7,102 nucleotides of DNA from an uncultured Pseudomonadota bacterium. Lineage in GTDB: Bacteria; Myxococcota_A; UBA9042; CAIXZC01. The notes under the pieces are model-generated. The model searched no databases. It was not told the origin of the DNA and was given only the letters and a program-made list of their open reading frames with translations. The DNA lies in the NCBI GenBank assembly GCA_937884235.1, contig CALGBT010000572.1, forward strand, positions 1-7,102, read 5' to 3'. Positions within the stretch are counted from its first letter, which is position 1. Every line of letters begins with the position of its first letter. This document shows positions 1 through 6,186 of the stretch, one piece after another. Both the position numbers and the translations under genes were made by a program.

Positions 1-509
1 TCTGCCAGGCGCATCTGGCCATGGAGTTCTCGCCCCCGGGCGTAGTCGTCATCCTTGAAATCTTCAGCGGAGTAGTAGGTTCTGGCATCACCATAAATGG
101 TGGCCAGTTCCTGGCAGGAACTGTAGAGCTCCGCGGCCAGCGACTGCAAGTGCTTGTACTTCTCGGGACCCTCGGCCGCGGCATCAAAGGCATCCTTGAT
201 GGTCTTCAAAGACATGTCGTAGTTGCCGGAGCCAAAGAAACTGACGCGCCCCAACTCAGCCGACGGCTCTTTGTCCAAAGGAATCGCCCGGGAGTAATTC
301 TCGACAATGTCCTGAAAAGTATTGAGTACCTCGTTATACCCTTTGGCGTAGGCGCTGAGCATCTGCTGCACCGGATCAGTCTCCTGCTTCACTTGATTGG
401 TGACTTGCTCCACTGCCTTCTCTGCCGACTCCTTGAGTTCCTTGAGCTTCTCGCAACCCACCAATGTGGTGGCCAGCAACACTGCCAAAATGACCCTGGT
501 AACGCGCAT
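1..509 (-). CDS. DUF3829-like lipoprotein, N-terminal part (cut by window edge)
   Basis: The first 169 codons of a gene that runs off the left edge. The N-terminus MRVTRVILAVLLATTLVGC is a lipoprotein signal peptide: two arginines, a hydrophobic stretch and a lipobox LVG|C with the lipidated cysteine at residue 19. The residue after Cys is Glu, not Asp, so outer-membrane sorting is more likely than inner-membrane retention. A charged helical linker rich in Lys/Glu follows (about 20-45), then a YNEVLNTFQDIVENYSRAIP helix. Near the right end of the visible part is a YYSAEDFKDDDYARGRELHGQM segment. The two tyrosine/acid-rich helices resemble DUF3829 family lipoproteins, whose function is unknown. 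The ATG at 509 is chosen because GAGGAG lies 5 bases upstream and the signal peptide begins there; a promoter candidate ends about 40 bases upstream. Seen: signal peptide and motifs. Inferred from memory: family assignment. No catalytic residues are recognisable. Confidence 0.85.
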   Translation of the reverse strand, partial: MRVTRVILAVLLATTLVGCEKLKELKESAEKAVEQVTNQVKQETDPVQQMLSAYAKGYNEVLNTFQDIVENYSRAIPLDKEPSAELGRVSFFGSGNYDMSLKTIKDAFDAAAEGPEKYKHLQSLAAELYSSCQELATIYGDARTYYSAEDFKDDDYARGRELHGQMRLA

Positions 510-514
510 GATTT

Positions 515-520
515 CTCCTC
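515..520 (-). promoter_or_regulatory. Ribosome binding site of the DUF3829-like lipoprotein
   Basis: GAGGAG on the minus strand, 5 bases before the ATG at 509. It fixes the start of the lipoprotein. A small perfect inverted repeat (GCCC-TCC-GGGC, 521-531) lies directly upstream and could form a short hairpin next to the site, but four base pairs with a three-base loop is too little to call a regulator. Confidence 0.75.
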
Positions 521-552
521 GCCCGGAGGGCTGGTACGAACAAGTTGGGGGC

Positions 553-581
553 AGTGTAGCACGCCGGGAAACTCCATTCAA
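553..581 (-). promoter_or_regulatory. Sigma70-type promoter candidate for the lipoprotein gene
   Basis: On the minus strand, TTGAAT (-35, 576-581) and TACACT (-10, 553-558) are separated by exactly 17 bases. Each box matches 4 of 6 consensus bases. The predicted transcript would start near 546, giving a leader of roughly 37 bases before the ATG at 509. The site lies in the 115-base gap between the GT51 gene and the lipoprotein gene, so the lipoprotein is probably transcribed on its own as well as possibly by read-through. Nothing else was recognised in this gap; no T-tailed hairpin follows the GT51 stop codon. Confidence 0.55.
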
Positions 582-624
582 TGAACGTAAGGAGCAGACA
601 AGGTGAGGGGTCCGGGGGCTGGGC

Positions 625-3420
625 CTAGAGTTCTTCGAATTCTTCCTGACCGGGACGGACTGGTCGATTTTCGTCCGGCTCAGCAGCAGGCGCACCGCCG
701 GGCAGGCGGAAGCGCAGCTGCGACCGCATGTAGAGGTTGTACTTCTCGAAGCTGATGGCGCCCATATCATAGAGACGTTTGATCACCCGTTCGAGATTCG
801 TGCGCCAGTGCTTGTTGAGTCGTCCTCGCCGATACTGGAGGTAGCCGTATTTCGGGTCAGGCTTGAGGCCCATGATGAAGGCTGCCTCCATGCCGTGGAG
901 CTGCGCCGGCTGCTTACCGAAGTAGACCCTGGCAGCGTTGCTGATACCCCAGATCTTCGGTCCATACTCGATGCAGTTAAGATAGAGCTCGAAAATCCGT
1001 TCCTTGCTAAGCTCCTTCTCCATCTTCCAGACAATCACCGCTTCCTGAAACTTGCGCGACAGGGTTTTGGTTCGGGTGAGGAAGAGATTCTTCACCAGCT
1101 GCTGACTGATGGTGCTGCCGCCGTAGGCGTAATAGCCGCGCTCCAGGTAAAGTATGATGGCCCGGCGGATCAGCCCAAGCCGGAAGCCGTTGTGCTTGAA
1201 GAAAGCCAGGTCCTCGGTTCCATACGCCGCCGCCTGAACCACTTGGGGAATGTAGCGCAGCGGCATGTAGCCGGCGGTTCCCGGGCCAACGTCGATACCC
1301 AGGTCTTCCCCATGGACCACCACCCGGTGCACATAGTCGTCACGGTTGAGGGCAGCCACGTCGAACCCTGACCCCAGGGAGAGGGCGTCGCAGCGGTCGA
1401 GATCCCCATCAACCTCCAACTTGATGCTCTTCCGCACGTCCATGAGGTCCACGTCAAACGCCAGTTTGAACCAGATGGAACCGGTCAGCCGGGCGTCCTG
1501 CAGGAGGGGAGCGAAACGTTCCGGAACAGCTTTCAGCAAGGCTCCGCATGACTGTTCTGGCATATCTACCTTGAACTTCACAACCGGCAGCGCGTCATAG
1601 CGAGCGATGTCCAAAGCGACCCTGAAGTAGACGCCGCCCAGCTGCAGCTTCGGCAAACTCAACTCCAGAGTCTTCTCCCGGGGGTCAATGAGCCCCTCTC
1701 CCTCCACCCTGAGATGCTTCACCGTGAAGGAAGACTCGGCCAGTCGCTTGTGGAAGAGAGTCAGATCCGTCAGTGCAATTACGCACCCGGCCTTGTAGGT
1801 GCCGGATTTACCGGCCGCGGCGAGGGTACAGTCGATATCTGAGTTGCCCAGGCCCTGAACGAAGGCCGGCATCTGATCCTTGAGGAGTTGAGCGGAGCGA
1901 GCCCCCCATGCATGAATCGTCATCTTCTCCGGCTGCCCCACAGAATCTGTCCGCAAGTCGAGGTGGAGGCCCAGTTCAGAGCAATCTTTCCCGCCCACAC
2001 AGAGTCCTGCCGTAAGGCTCTCCACCATCCCGCCACGCACTTCAGCATCAACTGCCACGTCGGTGACCTTCGCACCGCTGCCAAAGGGCAGCGCAATGGT
2101 ACCCTTGCCAAGATGGATGATGCCGTCCTGGAGATTGCGCGGCAGCGCGAAAGAGGGCAACTCGAAGGCCTGTTGACGCAGTCCCTTGAGGCGCTGCTTC
2201 AATTCCCCCGCTTCTTTGAGCAGCGCGGCCACCCGTAACGGATTACGCGGCAATTCCACAACAAAAGTCTCGACCTCCAACCGGAAGTCGTTCTGCGCCC
2301 CGCGCTCAAGGGTGGCATCGGGTGCCGAAAGGGTGATACCCCAGCGAGCATCTTCCAGGCTGGGCTCGATGATATCGAACCGACGCACCTTCCCATTGGT
2401 GGCGAAGTCCACGCTCTTGGCACCGATAGTACCAACTCCCGTCCAGTCAACATGGGGGGCTCCAAAAATGATGGAGCCACTGCTATCCATGGACACTGCG
2501 GCTGCCGTGAACTGTATGGCCGGGAGGCCGAGGAGGCCGGAAAAGGGTGGAACCGAGCCCAACTCGGCCAAGGAAGTTCGGATCCTGGACCAATCCAGTT
2601 TCCAGCCTCGCTCCTGTTGCAACTTGTCTGCCGCCAACCCGCTGCTGAAGAGGATTCGGTCCACTGGTGCCCGGGCCGAGAAGACCATGCGGTCGGTTTC
2701 GAAGCGCGCCTCCCCGCCCTCGCCAGAGGCCAGTCTCAGACCGGCGATTTCAAGATAGCTGCCAGAAGTAATCGACAAGGTATCGAGGCACAACTCCTCG
2801 CCCTCGGGAAGGAAAGCCGCAGGAAAGTGGCTGCCGGGACAGTCAAAGCGGACGAACAGTAGTCCCCGATGCATGGTGTAAACCAACTCTGCAACACAGG
2901 TACTCTCGGCGACCTTCCATTCCCCGGTAATCCTGATGCTCCCCTCTTCGCTCGCCACAGTTGCCTGCATTTCCGGTAATGAGACAGCATTGCCGTTGGC
3001 TTCTCCCAGGACAATCGTCGTCCGCGGCGAGACGATGGAGTTGGCCCCCGGTGGCAGAGCTGCAAAGACCTCCGTCCACGTAGTGTCAAGGCCCTCCTTA
3101 CGGGCGGTGAAGAAGGGAGGCACATGCAACGCCATGATCCGGGCAGTGGCAACGTCTTCTCCTGGCTCCTTGCGCAGGTCCACCGCTTCGATAAGCGTTT
3201 GACCATCAACACTAGCCGTTACTGCGTCACGATAGAGGGGCTCCTGAGCACCCAGACGCTCGAGATCATCGCTCACCGATGTCCCTGGGGCGCGAGTTGA
3301 TTCAACCGTTGGTCGACGTTGGGTCAGGGTCAGATAGACGACCACGGGAATCGCCGCCATGACGCTGACGATCAGCACCAGCCAAAGCAGATTTCTTGTC
3401 TGTCGACCAGATGGGTCCAA
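625..3420 (-). CDS. AsmA-like/GT51 fusion: peptidoglycan glycosyltransferase (transglycosylase domain protein)
   Basis: A 931-residue bitopic protein. A single membrane segment (about 10-32) is followed by a long, beta-rich extracytoplasmic region. Its later part (about 555-685) has AsmA-like alternation of short beta strands, with a 'LTGSIWFKLAFDVD' type repeat end. The C-terminus (about 715-905) is a complete GT51 domain: EDLAFFKHNG (736-745, catalytic Glu736), GGSTISQQLVKN (767-778), RKFQE (789-793, second Glu793), YLNCIEYG (813-820) and AARVYFGK (829-836). GT51 enzymes polymerise lipid II into glycan strands at the outer face of the inner membrane. There is no transpeptidase domain; the protein ends in an acidic tail. 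The longest frame opens with GTG at 3435, but TTG at 3420 is preferred. It has AGGGGG 5 bases upstream, and the promoter candidate would start RNA near 3440, leaving GTG almost leaderless. Function of the AsmA-like region is inferred; the GT51 assignment is firm. Confidence 0.93.
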   Translation of the reverse strand: MDPSGRQTRNLLWLVLIVSVMAAIPVVVYLTLTQRRPTVESTRAPGTSVSDDLERLGAQEPLYRDAVTASVDGQTLIEAVDLRKEPGEDVATARIMALHVPPFFTARKEGLDTTWTEVFAALPPGANSIVSPRTTIVLGEANGNAVSLPEMQATVASEEGSIRITGEWKVAESTCVAELVYTMHRGLLFVRFDCPGSHFPAAFLPEGEELCLDTLSITSGSYLEIAGLRLASGEGGEARFETDRMVFSARAPVDRILFSSGLAADKLQQERGWKLDWSRIRTSLAELGSVPPFSGLLGLPAIQFTAAAVSMDSSGSIIFGAPHVDWTGVGTIGAKSVDFATNGKVRRFDIIEPSLEDARWGITLSAPDATLERGAQNDFRLEVETFVVELPRNPLRVAALLKEAGELKQRLKGLRQQAFELPSFALPRNLQDGIIHLGKGTIALPFGSGAKVTDVAVDAEVRGGMVESLTAGLCVGGKDCSELGLHLDLRTDSVGQPEKMTIHAWGARSAQLLKDQMPAFVQGLGNSDIDCTLAAAGKSGTYKAGCVIALTDLTLFHKRLAESSFTVKHLRVEGEGLIDPREKTLELSLPKLQLGGVYFRVALDIARYDALPVVKFKVDMPEQSCGALLKAVPERFAPLLQDARLTGSIWFKLAFDVDLMDVRKSIKLEVDGDLDRCDALSLGSGFDVAALNRDDYVHRVVVHGEDLGIDVGPGTAGYMPLRYIPQVVQAAAYGTEDLAFFKHNGFRLGLIRRAIILYLERGYYAYGGSTISQQLVKNLFLTRTKTLSRKFQEAVIVWKMEKELSKERIFELYLNCIEYGPKIWGISNAARVYFGKQPAQLHGMEAAFIMGLKPDPKYGYLQYRRGRLNKHWRTNLERVIKRLYDMGAISFEKYNLYMRSQLRFRLPGGAPAAEPDENRPVRPGQEEFEEL

Positions 3421-3425
3421 CGCTT

Positions 3426-3431
3426 CCCCCT
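3426..3431 (-). promoter_or_regulatory. Ribosome binding site deciding the TTG start of the GT51 gene
   Basis: AGGGGG on the minus strand, 5 bases upstream of TTG at 3420. The in-frame GTG at 3435 has no Shine-Dalgarno sequence before it, and an in-frame stop (TAG, 3447-3445) excludes anything further upstream. The site therefore favours the shorter, 931-residue protein. It lies inside the reading frame that would be used from GTG, so the call depends on the start choice. Confidence 0.55.
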
Positions 3432-3446
3432 GCACATGCGCGGTCT

Positions 3447-3474
3447 ATTCTAAGGCACTATTGGCTGCTGGCAA
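3447..3474 (-). promoter_or_regulatory. Sigma70-type promoter candidate for the GT51 gene
   Basis: TTGCCA (-35, 3469-3474) and TAGAAT (-10, 3447-3452) on the minus strand, separated by 16 bases; each box matches 5 of 6 consensus bases. This is the best promoter candidate in the window. It lies in the 83-base gap after the pseudopilin-like gene, with a predicted start near 3440. It would allow the GT51 gene to be expressed independently of the two genes upstream. Confidence 0.6.
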
Positions 3475-3484
3475 GGAACCAGCA
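3466..3484. repeat. Inverted repeat overlapping the -35 box of the GT51 promoter candidate
   Basis: A perfect 6-base dyad, TGCTGG and CCAGCA, separated by 7 bases. One arm covers part of the -35 box at 3469-3474. It could be an operator half-site pair or an RNA hairpin in read-through transcripts from the upstream genes. No T-run follows it on the minus strand, so it is not a typical intrinsic terminator. A 6-base dyad can arise by chance. Confidence 0.3.
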
Positions 3485-3503
3485 AATTGGGATTGCCGCG
3501 GGT

Positions 3504-3995
3504 TCAGCGATTCTTGCGTTCGTAGTCCGTATCACGCAAGGCGTGCTCCAGGGTCACACAGATATCATCAGCCCCAGTGGCCCCGGGAACATCCCCGGGC
3601 TTGGAGGTAACCTGTCGGGTGCCGTTGACCAGCGCACAGGCATCACCGAAACCATTGGGGCCGTTGCTGTAGATGGCAAGAAACTCATCCTCTGCGCCAA
3701 GGGCGTAGTTCAATTCAAAGTCGTTACCGAAGAGGTCTTGAGAGGGTTGCCGACTGCCATAATAAGGCGCGAAACTGCCCTGCAGGAACTGCGCAAAATC
3801 ATCGTGGTCGTCCAGGCCCGGCACCTCACCGTAGGAGAGGTAGTGGAAACGCACTTCTTCAGCGATGTTCATTACCTCGAGGCCGGTCACCAGAACCCGC
3901 ACCCGGTCCAACACTTTCTGGACCGCGTCGCCGCCGTAGCTTCCGACCGCACCAATCCCCCCGAGCATAATCAAAACAGGAATTATCTTGAACAT
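3504..3995 (-). CDS. Small membrane-anchored protein with GspG-like (type II secretion pseudopilin-like) C-terminal half
   Basis: A 163-residue protein. A short cytoplasmic start is followed by a hydrophobic helix (about 4-22). A helix with an 'AVQKVLDRVRVLV...VRFHYLSYGEVPG' pattern comes next, as after the membrane helix of type II secretion major pseudopilins. The C-terminal half has DLFGND (87-92), an 'FLAIYSNGPNG' strand-loop (ending 115) and GADDI (141-145). These parallel the 'DPWGN...SxGxDG...ADI' loop of GspG, which binds calcium. Two cysteines (120 and 146) flank that loop and may form a disulfide. The processed prepilin motif (Gly before Phe, Glu at +5) is absent. The gene starts 18 bases after the upstream stop, so it is probably co-transcribed and may be translationally coupled. 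ATG at 3995 is chosen; an in-frame TTG at 4001, 8 bases after GAGAAG, is an alternative adding two residues. The fold assignment is inferred from motifs only. Confidence 0.8.
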   Translation of the reverse strand: MFKIIPVLIMLGGIGAVGSYGGDAVQKVLDRVRVLVTGLEVMNIAEEVRFHYLSYGEVPGLDDHDDFAQFLQGSFAPYYGSRQPSQDLFGNDFELNYALGAEDEFLAIYSNGPNGFGDACALVNGTRQVTSKPGDVPGATGADDICVTLEHALRDTDYERKNR

Positions 3996-4013
3996 CTTCA
4001 ATTTCTTATCTTC

Positions 4014-6119
4014 TCAATAGTTAAGGTCCAACTCTGCAAGTCTTGAATTAACCTCTCGGTCAAGTAGGACGCCGGTAGAAAACTCGCCGACAATAACCCT
4101 TTGATAGGTATCTGCTGGCACCTCCACCACCACCCCTTCTGACCGGCAGACGACAGAGGCCGTCCGCACCGCACCGGTCACCAGGGCAATTTCCCCAAAA
4201 TACTGGCCCTTCTTCAGTTCCGCCACGGTATGGCCATCGGCCAACACCTCGAAGCTTCCTGCGTAGATGATGAACATCGAGTAGCCCTCATCACCCTGGG
4301 TCACCAGGACATCTCCGGCGCTGGGCCGATGGGTGCGCACCGCCCGCAGTAAGGTCCTCATCCCCGCGGCGCTGATGCCGCGCAGCAACTCCACCTGCTT
4401 CAGGAAGAGGTGGACCCGCAGGACCTCAGTAATGCGCTCACGAGGCACCTTTGACGCCTCGACCATGGCTAGAAACGCCGGCCCTTCGATGGCCACCAGG
4501 TCTACTGGACCGCGGGCCTTCACCGTCGCCGTCCGGGGGACGTTCTGGAGCAGCGCCACCTCGCCGAAGAGATGCCCGGGCCCCAGCACCGCACCATCGA
4601 TAACCCGCCCCGCCGCATCCTCGACGACGACTTCACATTCGCCACCCCGCACAACATAGCAAACGTCGCCGGGGTCGCCCTGCCGCAAGATCATGCTACC
4701 CGGTGCGTAGTGCACAAGGCGCCCATCTTCCAGCGCCTTCACCAAGAGCTCTTCCGGCATGTCCGAGAAGGGTGGGATGGCGGCCAGTTCCTGGCTCAGT
4801 TGCGTCATGTCGAGGGTACTTGTCCGGGCCACAACCCGCGGCTGGTCAGCCTCACGACGGCCGCCCAGGACCTGCCGTACCCCCCCCAGAATTGCTCCCG
4901 CCATAGCCAGGAGAACCAGTAGCAGGGCAATGGACAAGTAAACGAATATGCCACCGGCGAGAGCCCGCTCCCAGGACGCCCGGCCCGGCTCCAAAGCCGC
5001 AGCAGTGAGGCCGTCGACGGTGCTCGGCAGGACCATGGCAAGTGCCCCGACGGCCACAAAGACAAAGGCGAGCCGCGCACTGGCGAAGACGATGAGCCCG
5101 AGGTCCTCCCCGTGGGGTCGTTCCAGCTTCCAGATGTGGCGCCACAGCTTGCGGGCCACATAGACCCGGGAGACCCGCCCCAGGTGGCGATGTCCCATCA
5201 ATTCTTCCAGCAAGCGGGTGCCATCACCCGGCCACAACGGTGCCAGCTGCACAAAGAGCATTGCCTGCCAGCCCAGACTGAGCGCCCACAGCTGCTCGAG
5301 GCCGCCCCACAGAGCCCCTGCGGTTCCCGCAGCCCCAACAACCAGGAGGGCCAGCAGCGTCACCGAACGGTAGGTCGTACGTTCATCTCGGTTCAGCATG
5401 CGCTCGTCACGAGCATCAACAGCAAGATGCGGAATGCCCACCGCAATGCGCAGGCCCCAACCCAGCACGTCCCGTTTCAGGACGGTGAGCAAAATCGAAC
5501 GGGTCAGCGCCCGGAAACTGGCCGCCGCACAGGCCCCCAGCGCAGCCAGCATCATCCCGGCGATGACATCGAGACCAAAAACCTGCCCCACGGCAGCCCG
5601 CTGCACCAGGCCGTAGGCGCAAAGGAGCAATGAAGCGGCGGCCAGTAGAAGCACGATAATCGCCAGCCCAGCCCTGGGCGCGCCGTCCTGCTCGTCCACT
5701 TTGCCGCTACTGCGCCAGCCCACGGGCAGATAGGAGTCCAGGTTCGCCAATCGCCGCACCAGGCGCTGCATCGTGCCCGGCCTCGTCTGATTGGCCTGGC
5801 GCATCAGATACCTGTCCAGCTCCGGCGTCAGCGGCTCCAGCAACTGTGCCGCATGCAACCGGACCAACGTGTCGAGAATCGCCTGGTGGCGCACCCTACC
5901 CCGCTGCCGCATGACCTCGCCGGCAACGCCATTGAGGGTCCGTGTACCATCCAACAACGACACCACGGTGACACCCGCCTCACCAATCAGCGCATAGCGC
6001 TTCAATCCAGCATGGCGAACCGTCGCCTCCCCACACCCCGTCACACGCACTTCACAACCATCCACCATCTTCGGTTGCGCAGCACTGAGCAGTGACTCCA
6101 CGAGGTCTCGGTTCTTCAC
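4014..6119 (-). CDS. Membrane protein with PqqD-like domain, degenerate M50 peptidase-like core and two cyclic-nucleotide-binding domains
   Basis: A 701-residue protein. Residues about 30-105 resemble a PqqD-like domain ('YALIGEAGVTVVSLLDGTRTL...'), as found before some M50 cores. Membrane segments lie near 150-170, 180-200, 252-272, 280-295, 340-364 and 387-412. Between them are M50-like landmarks: 'VGIPHLAVDARDERMLNRDER' (227-247) and 'LAPLWPGDGTRLLEEL' (292-307), the latter like the second metal-site motif. Where HExxH should be there is only 'SFRALTRS' (201-208), so protease activity is unlikely. Two cNMP-binding domains follow, at about 446-565 and 572-690, with phosphate cassettes FGEVALLQNVPRTATV (518-533) and FGEIALVTGAVRTASV (641-656). 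Both retain the Glu and Arg that contact the nucleotide. GTG at 6119 is chosen over the in-frame TTG at 6137: AGGAG lies 5 bases before it, and the promoter candidate would start RNA near 6131. A cAMP/cGMP-sensing, non-proteolytic membrane role is inferred. Confidence 0.88.
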   Translation of the reverse strand: MKNRDLVESLLSAAQPKMVDGCEVRVTGCGEATVRHAGLKRYALIGEAGVTVVSLLDGTRTLNGVAGEVMRQRGRVRHQAILDTLVRLHAAQLLEPLTPELDRYLMRQANQTRPGTMQRLVRRLANLDSYLPVGWRSSGKVDEQDGAPRAGLAIIVLLLAAASLLLCAYGLVQRAAVGQVFGLDVIAGMMLAALGACAAASFRALTRSILLTVLKRDVLGWGLRIAVGIPHLAVDARDERMLNRDERTTYRSVTLLALLVVGAAGTAGALWGGLEQLWALSLGWQAMLFVQLAPLWPGDGTRLLEELMGHRHLGRVSRVYVARKLWRHIWKLERPHGEDLGLIVFASARLAFVFVAVGALAMVLPSTVDGLTAAALEPGRASWERALAGGIFVYLSIALLLVLLAMAGAILGGVRQVLGGRREADQPRVVARTSTLDMTQLSQELAAIPPFSDMPEELLVKALEDGRLVHYAPGSMILRQGDPGDVCYVVRGGECEVVVEDAAGRVIDGAVLGPGHLFGEVALLQNVPRTATVKARGPVDLVAIEGPAFLAMVEASKVPRERITEVLRVHLFLKQVELLRGISAAGMRTLLRAVRTHRPSAGDVLVTQGDEGYSMFIIYAGSFEVLADGHTVAELKKGQYFGEIALVTGAVRTASVVCRSEGVVVEVPADTYQRVIVGEFSTGVLLDREVNSRLAELDLNY

Positions 6120-6124
6120 GACGT

Positions 6125-6129
6125 CTCCT
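6125..6129 (-). promoter_or_regulatory. Ribosome binding site deciding the GTG start of the cNMP-binding membrane protein
   Basis: AGGAG on the minus strand, 5 bases before GTG at 6119. The upstream in-frame TTG (6137) has no comparable site before it, so the shorter 701-residue protein is the better call. Confidence 0.7.
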
Positions 6130-6137
6130 ATGCCCAA

Positions 6138-6167
6138 AGTCTAGCGCAGGAGCAGGGGGGCGATCAA
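6138..6167 (-). promoter_or_regulatory. Sigma70-type promoter candidate for the cNMP-binding protein/pseudopilin-like pair
   Basis: TTGATC (-35, 6162-6167) and TAGACT (-10, 6138-6143) on the minus strand, 18 bases apart; each box matches 4 of 6 consensus bases. It fits in the 67-base gap after the M28 peptidase stop codon, with RNA expected to start near 6131. The leader would be about 12 bases, just long enough for the AGGAG site. The match is moderate, and read-through from the peptidase gene is also possible because no terminator was seen. Confidence 0.4.
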
Positions 6168-6186
6168 GAGTCTTCCGGCGGCCGAA

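Noticed and set aside
21..584. 187-codon open frame on the plus strand
   Set aside because: It runs opposite the lipoprotein, which has a signal peptide, Shine-Dalgarno site and promoter. The plus-strand product has no recognisable domain and crosses the opposing gene's promoter region.
601..627. G/C-rich stretch after the GT51 stop codon as a terminator
   Set aside because: On the minus strand it is C-rich on both sides, cannot form a good stem, and has no following T-run.
2186..2758. 190-codon open frame on the plus strand
   Set aside because: Antisense to the AsmA-like region of the GT51 gene; its composition (Arg/Ser/Pro-rich) is typical of a shadow frame in GC-rich coding DNA.
3579..3601. 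Repeated CCCGGG motifs near the middle of the pseudopilin-like gene
   Set aside because: They lie within coding sequence for a Gly/Pro-rich loop, so codon bias explains them; no T-run or regulatory context.
3396..4046. 216-codon open frame on the plus strand
   Set aside because: It covers the pseudopilin-like gene and the GT51 promoter gap in antisense, has no family motifs, and the opposite frame carries clear protein motifs.
6168..6186. GC-rich sequence after the M28 stop codon as a terminator
   Set aside because: The possible stem (around CGGCCGCCGG) is imperfect and lacks a T-tail.
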